Assembly: GCA_004144935.1 (NCBI GenBank)
Contig: SDZP01000082.1
Span: 1 to 13,109 of the forward strand
Length of the DNA: 13,109 nucleotides
Reading direction: 5' to 3'
Origin: Caulobacteraceae bacterium
Lineage (GTDB): Bacteria > Pseudomonadota > Alphaproteobacteria > Caulobacterales > Caulobacteraceae
Shown here: in pieces, positions 8,164-13,109 of the stretch
Layout of the letters: the number at the start of each line of letters is the position of its first letter
Position numbering within the stretch: position 1 is the stretch's first letter
Notes under the pieces: model-generated
What the model saw: only the letters and a program-made list of their open reading frames with translations
The model's database searches: none
Told to the model about the DNA's origin: nothing
Translations under genes and position numbers: made by a program

Positions 8164-8847
8164 ATGGCCCGCAAACCGACCGCCTCTTCCAGACCCGCCC
8201 CCGCCAGGTCCCCCAACGCCGTGGTCCGCCACTGGCGCATCGCCGTCGCCGTGCCGGCCGGCATCGTCGGCTGGTTCGGCGCCACCCGGCTGGCCTGGCC
8301 GGGGGCCGCGCCGGAACTTGCCGGCTGGGTCAGCGGGGCGGTGGTGTTCCTCGGCCTGACCTGGCGGTTGTTCCTGACCGCCGACGAGGCTCAGGTGCGC
8401 TTGCGAGCGGCGCAGGAGGACGAGAAGACGCCGGTGATCCTGCTGGTCATCCTGGTCGCGGTGCTGGCCAGCCTCGGCGGCATCGTCATGGCGATGATCG
8501 AGAGCAAGGCGGGGACGTCGTTCGAGAAGGGGCTGGTGGCGGGGCTGGCGGGCCTGACCCTGGTCAGCAGCTGGCTCGTTCTGCAGACGGTGTTCGTCAT
8601 CCACTACGCCCACCGGCATTTCGGCGGGCCCAAGCGCGAGGCGTTCGGCTTCTCGGGCGATCCGCCGAAGAGCTACATGGATTTCGTCTACCTGTCGTTC
8701 TGCATCGGGGCGACGTTCCAGGTGTCAGACATGACGGTGAACACCACGCGGCTGCGTAACCTGATCACGGCCCACGCGGCGGCGGCCTATTTCTACAACA
8801 CGGCGATCCTGGCGCTGGGGATCAACATCATCGCGGGGTTGGTGTGA
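8164..8847 (+). CDS. DUF1345 family membrane protein
   Basis: This 227-residue inner-membrane protein has a basic, Pro-rich N-terminus and hydrophobic segments near residues 25-45, 53-71, 90-111, 124-147, 173-187 and 204-225. The C-terminal part contains YMDFVYLSFCIGATFQVSD (171-189) followed by TTRLRNLITAHA and FYNTAILALGINI, the conserved signature I associate with DUF1345. The biochemical function of the family is not established to my knowledge. The gene lies 31 bp after the dioxygenase in the same direction and could be co-transcribed with it; its ribosome site is weak. Its stop at 8847 is followed almost at once by a large inverted-repeat element that probably ends transcription. Confidence 0.88.
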   Translation: MARKPTASSRPAPARSPNAVVRHWRIAVAVPAGIVGWFGATRLAWPGAAPELAGWVSGAVVFLGLTWRLFLTADEAQVRLRAAQEDEKTPVILLVILVAVLASLGGIVMAMIESKAGTSFEKGLVAGLAGLTLVSSWLVLQTVFVIHYAHRHFGGPKREAFGFSGDPPKSYMDFVYLSFCIGATFQVSDMTVNTTRLRNLITAHAAAAYFYNTAILALGINIIAGLV

Positions 8848-8857
8848 GGCGCACAAT

Positions 8858-9009
8858 CCCTTCTCCCGCTTGTCGGGAGAAGGTGTCGGCGTAGCCGACG
8901 GATGAGGGCAGCACCGGCCTTTGAAAGTTTTCGAGAAAGGTCGGCTGAAGCTGGCGCCGCCCTCATCCGACCCCTTCGGGGCCACCTTCTCCCGACAAGC
9001 GGGAGAAGG
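8858..9009. repeat. Composite inverted-repeat (REP-like) element between convergent genes
   Basis: Two copies of a unit of about 51 bp face each other around a core of about 49 bp. The outer 27 bp (8859-8885 versus 8983-9009) and inner 11 bp (8899-8909 versus 8959-8969) are perfect reverse complements. Each outer arm is also a hairpin on its own: CCTTCTCCCG, a 5-nt loop, then CGGGAGAAGG. The part between differs in sequence but is a hairpin in both: GTCGGC-gta-GCCGAC on the left and CCCC-ttc-GGGG on the right. The core has a further weak dyad, CCGGCCTTT and AAAGGTCGG. It fills the gap between the DUF1345 stop (8847) and the permease stop (9011). No T-tract follows, but such structures often act as bidirectional terminators or 3' stabilisers. 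Similar GGGAGAAGG palindromes are, from general familiarity, common between alphaproteobacterial genes. Confidence 0.85.
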
Positions 9010-9010
9010 A

Positions 9011-10252
9011 TCATTCTCTACGCAGCGCCTCGATCGGATCCAGCTGCGCCGCGCGCCAGGCCGGATAGGCCCCGAAAACCAGGCCGACCAGCATCGAGAA
9101 CCCCAGCGCCGTCGGGGCCGCCCAGCTGGCGATGGCCATAGGCCAGCCGGCCAGGGTCGACATCAGCAGGGCCCCGCCGATGCCGAGCAGCAGGCCGATG
9201 ACGCCGCCGGCGAAGCTGAGCACCACCGCTTCGAGGGCGAACTGGTAGAGCACCCAGGTTCGCCGCGCGCCGACCGCCATGCGCAGGCCGATCTCACGGG
9301 TCCGTTCGGTGACGGCCACCAGCATGATGTTCATGATGCCGATGCCGCCCACGAGCAGCGACACCGCCGCCACCGCCGCCAGCAGGCCGGTGAAGGTCTT
9401 GGTCGAGGCGCTCATCGCCTCCATGATCGAGGCCATGTTCTGGACGGTGAAGTCGTCCTCGGCGCCCTGGCGGATGCGGTGGCGCTCGCGCAGCAGGTTG
9501 GTGACGTCCTCCTGCACCCGGTCCAGGTCCTCGGCCTCGGCCGCCTTCACATAGATGGTCTGGACGTTGTCGCCGCGCACCCGGCGGCCGACGATGCGCG
9601 AGCGCACCGCCTGCAGCGGGCCCAGCACGATGTCGTCTTGGTCCTGGCCGAAACCGGCCTGGCCCTTGGAGGTCAGCACGCCGACGATCTCGAAGGGCAC
9701 CGTGCCGACGCGCAGGCGCTTGCCGATCGGATCGGCGTCGCCATACAGTTCCTTGACGATGGTGGCCCCGACGACGACCACCTTCTTGCCTTGGCGGGCC
9801 TCGCGTTCGTCGAACATGCGGCCGGAGGCGATCGTCAGGTCGCGGGCGATCAGATAGTCGGGGGTGACGCCCTCGACGCGGGTGTTCCAGTTGCCGCCCT
9901 CGGCGGTCAGCTGGGCGCCGCCACGCACCGCCGGGGCGACGGCGGAGACGTTCTCGACCTGCGCCTTGATGGCCTCGGCGTCGGTGTCGGACAGGGAGAC
10001 GCCGGTGCCGGCCCCCTGGCTGACGAAACCGGCGCCGCCGCCCCGCGAGGCGCCCGGGCTGACGATCAGCATGTTCGACCCCAGGCCGCCGATGGCGCTG
10101 GTCACCATCTGCTGCGCCCCCAGGCCGATGGAGGTCATCATCACCACGGCGGCGACGCCGATGACGACGCCGAGCGAGGTCAGGGCGCTGCGCATCGGGT
10201 GAGCGACGATGGCCCCGGTGGCGAAGCGGACCAGATCGATGGGCTTCATCAT
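9011..10252 (-). CDS. MacB-type ABC transporter permease
   Basis: This 413-residue inner-membrane permease is of the MacB/LolCE (FtsX-like) type. One helix near residues 24-44 follows the cytoplasmic start (HPMRSALTSLGVVIGVAAVV). A large periplasmic domain runs to about 285, and three helices follow near 287-312, 336-365 and 375-397. The coupling region ERTREIGLRMAVGAR (316-330) and the terminal AAQLDPIEALRRE are typical of this family. Full-length MacB carries its ATPase fused at the N-terminus; here the ATPase is a separate upstream gene, and the two overlap as ATGA. The first ATG (10252) and a second at 10249 are both possible. Such transporters use ATP to pump periplasmic substrates (peptides, macrolides, siderophores, lipoproteins) through an adaptor and a TolC channel; no TolC gene lies in the window. 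Confidence 0.93.
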   Translation of the reverse strand: MMKPIDLVRFATGAIVAHPMRSALTSLGVVIGVAAVVMMTSIGLGAQQMVTSAIGGLGSNMLIVSPGASRGGGAGFVSQGAGTGVSLSDTDAEAIKAQVENVSAVAPAVRGGAQLTAEGGNWNTRVEGVTPDYLIARDLTIASGRMFDEREARQGKKVVVVGATIVKELYGDADPIGKRLRVGTVPFEIVGVLTSKGQAGFGQDQDDIVLGPLQAVRSRIVGRRVRGDNVQTIYVKAAEAEDLDRVQEDVTNLLRERHRIRQGAEDDFTVQNMASIMEAMSASTKTFTGLLAAVAAVSLLVGGIGIMNIMLVAVTERTREIGLRMAVGARRTWVLYQFALEAVVLSFAGGVIGLLLGIGGALLMSTLAGWPMAIASWAAPTALGFSMLVGLVFGAYPAWRAAQLDPIEALRRE

Positions 10253-10950
10253 GCCGGCGCTCCCGAAGAGCGCGAACCGCCGTGGTCGTCGCTGACGATG
10301 TGGCCGTCGCGGAAGGTCACCCGCCGGCGGGTCTCGGCCGCCACCTCCAGGTCGTGGGTGACGATGACCAGGGTCAGGCCCTCGTCGTTCAGCTCCTGGA
10401 ACAGGCGCAGCACGTCCTGGCCGGTCTGGGTGTCCAGGGCCCCGGTCGGTTCGTCGGCGAGCAGCAGGTGGGGCTGGTTGGCCAGGCTGCGGGCGATGGC
10501 CACCCGCTGCTGCTGGCCGCCGGACATCTGCGTCGGCCGGTGGCCCATGCGGGCGCCCAGGCCCACCTTCTCCAGCAGGGCGGCGGCGCGGTCGCGGCGC
10601 TCGGCCGGCTCGACCCCGGCGTAGATCATCGGCAGCTCGACGTTCTGCAGGGCGCTGAGCCGCGGCAGCAGCTGGAAGGACTGGAAGACAAAGCCGATCC
10701 GCGCGTTGCGGAACGCAGCCAGGTCGTTGTCGTCGAAGGCGCCGACATCCTCGCCCTCGAACAGGTAGCGGCCGGCCGTGGGCCGGTCGAGGCCGCCCAG
10801 GATGTTCATCAGCGACGACTTGCCCGACCCCGAGGGACCGATAATTGCGACGCTCTCGCCCCGCGCGATGGTCAGCGAGACGCCGGCCAGGGCGTGGACG
10901 GTCTCGTCACCCATGACGTAGGTCTTGGTCAGACCCTCGAACTGGATCAC
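10249..10950 (-). CDS. MacB/LolD-type ABC transporter ATPase
   Basis: This 233-residue cytoplasmic ATPase powers the downstream permease. All catalytic motifs are intact: Walker A GPSGSGKS (38-45), Q-loop Q90 (FVFQSFQLLP), signature MSGGQQQRV (142-150), Walker B LLLADEPTGALD (162-173, catalytic E167) and H-loop H199 (IVTHD). The pattern and length are those of the MacB/LolD/FtsE group. The start is GTG at 10950, sharing one base with the TAG stop of the adaptor gene (TAGTG), and the stop overlaps the permease start. The three genes therefore form a tightly coupled operon. Despite the broken adaptor upstream, neither this gene nor the permease shows any decay, which suggests either a recent adaptor mutation or a sequencing/assembly error. 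Confidence 0.94.
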   Translation of the reverse strand: MIQFEGLTKTYVMGDETVHALAGVSLTIARGESVAIIGPSGSGKSSLMNILGGLDRPTAGRYLFEGEDVGAFDDNDLAAFRNARIGFVFQSFQLLPRLSALQNVELPMIYAGVEPAERRDRAAALLEKVGLGARMGHRPTQMSGGQQQRVAIARSLANQPHLLLADEPTGALDTQTGQDVLRLFQELNDEGLTLVIVTHDLEVAAETRRRVTFRDGHIVSDDHGGSRSSGAPA

Positions 10951-11390
10951 TAGAGCCCCCGAACCCGGACGCCGCCGCCGCCGCCGGTCATCGGATTGCG
11001 CGCCTGGACCTTGGCCTTGGGACCGCCGCCGGTGATGACCGCGGCGCCTTCCTTGATGGTCCCGCTGCGATCGACGATTTCGGTGAAGCTGCCGTCCGTG
11101 GCCCCGACCATGACCGGCACGGGGATCGGCTTGCCGTCCTTCAGGATGTAGACGACGCCGCTGGTCATGCCGCCGCGCTGCCCGCCGCGTCCCTGGCCCA
11201 TGCGGGCCCGCAGGGCGACCAGCTTGGTCTTCTGGTCGGACTTCAGGATCGGGTCCAGCTTGACGAAGGCCTCGTCCATGATCTTGCGGCGCTCGGGGCC
11301 TTCGGCGGCCCGCGACTTGGCGGTGGCCTCGGCGAAGATGGCGTCAGCCTTCTTCTTCTGGCCGGCGTCGAGGTCGAGCTGTTCGGCATG
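10950..11390 (-). CDS. Adaptor C-terminal part with Spy/LTXXQ-like helical segment
   Basis: Read in frame from about 11390, this gives 146 residues; an internal ATG at 11279 could start a 109-residue product, but without a good ribosome site. The first 60 or so residues are charged and helical, with two similar motifs, LDLDAGQKKKADAI and ILKSDQKTKLVAL, resembling the Leu-x-x-x-Gln signature of Spy/CpxP-type periplasmic proteins. A Gly-rich linker (RMGQGRGGQRGG) leads to the normal adaptor end: VVYILKDGKPIPVPVMVG, DGSFTEIV and EGAAVITGGG, closing with a Gly-rich tail. The helical segment is therefore an insertion within the adaptor, between the barrel and the final membrane-proximal strands. 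Confidence 0.7.
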   Translation of the reverse strand, partial: HAEQLDLDAGQKKKADAIFAEATAKSRAAEGPERRKIMDEAFVKLDPILKSDQKTKLVALRARMGQGRGGQRGGMTSGVVYILKDGKPIPVPVMVGATDGSFTEIVDRSGTIKEGAAVITGGGPKAKVQARNPMTGGGGGVRVRGL

Positions 11391-12292
11391 CCGGGCAGCA
11401 GCTTGCCGCCGGGATTGTCGGCCTCGGCGATCACCGTGTAGGCGACGACGTTGTTGGCGGTCTCGGGCTGCTTGCGCACCTGGGTGACCACCCCGGTGAA
11501 GTTGTCGTCCGGAAAGGCGTCGACGGTGAACTTGACCCGCTGGCCCTCGCGCACGCTGCCGATGTCGGCCTCGTCGACGCTGATCTTGACCTCCAGCTTG
11601 GAGAGGTCCTGGGCGATCTGGAACAGGATGGGGGCCGACAGGCTGGCGGCCACGGTCTGGCCGGGCTCGATCTGGCGATCGGTGACGACGCCGCTGATCG
11701 GGGCGACGATGTTGGTGCGGCCAAGGTCGACGTTGGTGACGTTCAGCGCGGCGCGGGCCGAGGTGACATTGGCCGTGGCGGCGGCGACGCTGGCCTGGGC
11801 GGCCTTCCAGGTGGCCAGGTCGGCGTCGAGCGCGGCCTTGGCGGTAATGCCCTTGTCGAACAGGGTCTTGGTGCGGTTGTAGTTGGCGCGGGCGACGTCC
11901 GCCTGGGCCTGCAGCTGGGCGACGTTGGCCTGGCTGGAGGCGACCTGGGCCTGCCCTTGCTGGGCGCGGCTGACGTAGGTCTGCGGGTCAAGGACGGCCA
12001 TCACCTGGCCGGCCTTCACATAGTCGTTGAAATCGACGAGCACCTTGGTGATCTGGCCGGAGATCTGCGATCCGACCTGGACGGTGACGAGGGCCTGCAG
12101 GCTGCCGGACGCCGACACCGACTTGGTGATGTCGCCGCTGGCCACCTGTTCGGTGCGGTAGGGGTCCTTGTCGGCCTTGGGCTTGAGCAGCAGGTAGCCG
12201 CCGCCGCCCAGCACCACGGCGGCGCCGACGGCCCAGGCCACGGGGACCCATCGCATCTTTTTCTTCGTACGCGGGGCGGTGTTCAGGCTCAT
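11243..12292 (-). CDS. Adaptor N-terminal part (HlyD/MacA family)
   Basis: From the ATG at 12292 (weak GTGAG site; a GTG at 12301 would add three residues) the protein has a basic start (RTKKKMRW), a membrane anchor at about 14-36, then the first half of the lipoyl domain (VQVGSQISGQITKVLVDFND). A long alpha-hairpin follows (about 105-185, rich in Ala/Gln, with LFDKGITAKAALDADLATW), then the second lipoyl half (IVAPISGVVTDRQIEPGQTV) and barrel strands ending GGKLLPGM at residue 302. The last 47 residues before the stop at 11243 (Pro/Ser/Arg-rich) are out of frame and not native. The hairpin would meet a TolC-type channel. This is the 5' piece of the broken adaptor gene. Confidence 0.85.
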   Translation of the reverse strand: MSLNTAPRTKKKMRWVPVAWAVGAAVVLGGGGYLLLKPKADKDPYRTEQVASGDITKSVSASGSLQALVTVQVGSQISGQITKVLVDFNDYVKAGQVMAVLDPQTYVSRAQQGQAQVASSQANVAQLQAQADVARANYNRTKTLFDKGITAKAALDADLATWKAAQASVAAATANVTSARAALNVTNVDLGRTNIVAPISGVVTDRQIEPGQTVAASLSAPILFQIAQDLSKLEVKISVDEADIGSVREGQRVKFTVDAFPDDNFTGVVTQVRKQPETANNVVAYTVIAEADNPGGKLLPGMPNSSTSTPARRRRLTPSSPRPPPSRGPPKAPSAARSWTRPSSSWTRS

Positions 12293-12340
12293 GGGTCTCA
12301 CGTGACTCGTCTGTTCACCCCATCAGGTAGCGTCCGGAGT

Positions 12341-12419
12341 TTGCAGGGGCATTTCACTGCGTTGCAGGGCTGGGCGACCATCCGCAATCAACGCGGCGCT
12401 TGGGGCGCTTGTTGCAGGG
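12341..12419. promoter_or_regulatory. Three direct TTGCAGGG repeats upstream of the export operon
   Basis: TTGCAGGG occurs exactly at 12341-12348, 12362-12369 and 12412-12419, all in the same orientation (CCCTGCAA when read toward the adaptor). The first two are 21 bp apart, two helical turns, and the third is 50 bp further. All three lie in the 130-bp gap between the EF-hand gene and the adaptor start, the only place for the operon's promoter. Evenly phased direct repeats usually mark sites for a response regulator or similar activator. The regulator is unknown and no -35/-10 pair is convincing. Confidence 0.4.
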
Positions 12420-12423
12420 ACGC

Positions 12424-13109
12424 TCAGCGGGGCCCGGGCGGCCTGCCGCGCTTGCCGCCCGGCTTGGGCGGCGGGGCCTCGAGGATCGTCTGGTAGGGGG
12501 TCTTGGGCAGGGTCGCCAGGGTCAGCAGGCCGTCGCCGTCCTTGTCGAGCAGGGCGAAGCGGTCGCGGGCGGCGGCGAGCACCTCCTTGCGCTCGATCTT
12601 GCGGTCGATGTTGGTGTCCTGGCCCATCACCGGCTGCACCTCGTTGATCATGCCGTAGAGGCCAGCCCCGTTGCGGCTGGCGCCATAGCGACGGCCGTCG
12701 ACCCCCTGGGCCTTGCCGATGAAGGGCCGCTTGCCGAGGGCGACGACCGCGCCGGGCCCTTCCTCGCCGCGGTCCAGCGGACTGAGAATTTCCGGGGCGA
12801 CGTTGCGTTCGTAGTCGGCGATCTCGAAGCCATCGAGCCAGCCGTCCTTGTCGGTGTCGAGCTGGGCGTGGAAAGCCAGGGCGTCGGCGATGAACTCTTC
12901 GCGGCTGAGCGCGCCGTCCTTGTCAGTGTCGGCCCGGACGAACCAGGCGACGACAGGGTAGGGCTGGCCCCTCGGCGCCCGGAAGGGCTCGCCGGACGGG
13001 CTGATGAACAGCTGCTCGCGGCGGGGCGGCGGGCCCTCCGGCGGCGGGACGGGCGGCTGGGCGAGGGCCGGCGTGGCCAGGAGGGCGGCGAACAGGGCCA
13101 GGCGAGCAG
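12424..13109 (-). CDS. Secreted EF-hand calcium-binding protein (5' end off window)
   Basis: The frame is open from the right edge to the stop at 12424, giving 227 visible residues; only the first few are missing. Visible residues 1-16 (ARLALFAALLATPALA, then Gln) are the end of a Sec signal peptide, so the protein is periplasmic or exported. Two canonical EF-hand loops, DTDKDGALSREE (60-71) and DTDKDGWLDGFE (84-95), have all calcium ligands. Near the C-terminus are DTNIDRKIERKE, a plausible third loop, and DKDGDGLLTLAT, which lacks the acidic 12th residue and is probably weak. The Pro-rich start and a basic GKRGRPPGPR end are unstructured. It precedes the MacAB-type operon on the same strand with 131 bp between, so it likely has its own transcript or reads through. 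The specific role is unknown. Confidence 0.88.
   Translation of the reverse strand, partial: ARLALFAALLATPALAQPPVPPPEGPPPRREQLFISPSGEPFRAPRGQPYPVVAWFVRADTDKDGALSREEFIADALAFHAQLDTDKDGWLDGFEIADYERNVAPEILSPLDRGEEGPGAVVALGKRPFIGKAQGVDGRRYGASRNGAGLYGMINEVQPVMGQDTNIDRKIERKEVLAAARDRFALLDKDGDGLLTLATLPKTPYQTILEAPPPKPGGKRGRPPGPR

Larger units (their letters stand above)
10950..12292 (-). pseudogene. MacA-like periplasmic adaptor, frame broken by deletion/frameshift
   Basis: The two parts of one adaptor gene lie in different frames. The 5' frame encodes a normal HlyD/MacA protein up to GGKLLPGM (codon 302, about 11387). In intact relatives this is followed by the last barrel/membrane-proximal strands (commonly TAN..., ending ...LRVPNAALRF). 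Those are absent here: the sequence passes directly into a different frame reading AEQLDLDAGQKKK and on to a normal C-terminus (VVYILKDGKPIPVPVMVG, GATDGSFTEIV, EGAAVITGG). So a stretch whose length is not a multiple of three seems missing at the junction, probably several tens of codons. The junction lies on the 10-bp palindrome CGGCATGCCG (11384-11393). The stop shares a base with the ATPase start, and the downstream genes look intact. A real mutation and an assembly collapse are both possible. Confidence 0.75.

Noticed and set aside
8793..9141. Short frames on both strands that begin with similar sequence (MRAAPA...) around the inverted repeat
   Set aside because: They resemble each other only because the two arms are reverse complements; no ribosome sites or domains, so they are repeat artefacts.
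8921..10624. Plus-strand open frame of 567 codons
   Set aside because: It is antisense to the permease and ATPase and begins inside the inverted repeat; shadow composition.

Overview
The window looks like chromosomal DNA from a GC-rich alphaproteobacterium, most likely the Caulobacterales (Caulobacter, Phenylobacterium or Brevundimonas type). The grounds are strong third-position G/C, GTG starts, tightly overlapping operons, Ala/Pro/Arg-rich proteins and an intergenic CCTTCTCCC/GGGAGAAGG palindromic repeat. The genus is an inference. The first ~360 bases are clearly poorer in G+C (about 50% by hand count) than the rest (roughly two thirds or more), and I find no gene in them.

Layout. (1) 364-912 is a small multi-pass membrane protein. 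Two tandem two-domain universal stress proteins follow on the same strand (1015-1851 and 1862-2710). (2) A six-helix membrane protein of unknown function (3416-2673, minus) converges on the second Usp gene and overlaps its 3' end. It is divergent from an unrecognised pair: a secreted or membrane-anchored Pro/Ala-rich protein (3537-4364) and a cytosolic protein (4361-4930), joined by an ATGA overlap. (3) 6542-4923 (minus) is an AlkK-type fatty acyl-CoA ligase, coupled by a GTGA overlap to an upstream TetR regulator (7180-6539). A TauD/TfdA-type Fe(II)/2-oxoglutarate dioxygenase (7275-8132) is divergent from tetR, with a DUF1345 membrane protein (8164-8847) after it. (4) A ~150 bp inverted-repeat element fills the gap between convergent genes. 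(5) The rest of the minus strand is a MacAB-type export operon: adaptor (12292 to about 10950), ATPase (10950-10249) and permease (10252-9011). Upstream lies a partial secreted EF-hand protein running off the right edge.

How the genes work together. The Usp pair is a stress-response unit. The TetR/ligase/dioxygenase block looks like a small catabolic or detoxification unit controlled from one shared divergent promoter region. The MacAB operon would export a substrate from the periplasm or inner membrane, but its adaptor reading frame is broken: the barrel/membrane-proximal segment after 'GGKLLPGM' is missing, and the reading frame shifts at a perfect 10-bp palindrome. The C-terminal remnant carries a helical, Spy/LTXXQ-like segment, which is unusual in an adaptor.

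I see no phage, CRISPR, tRNA, rRNA or insertion sequence. I do not see a clearly new multi-gene system. The best candidates for new biology are the unknown pair at 3537-4930, the Spy-like insertion in the broken adaptor, and the regulatory repeats upstream of the export operon.
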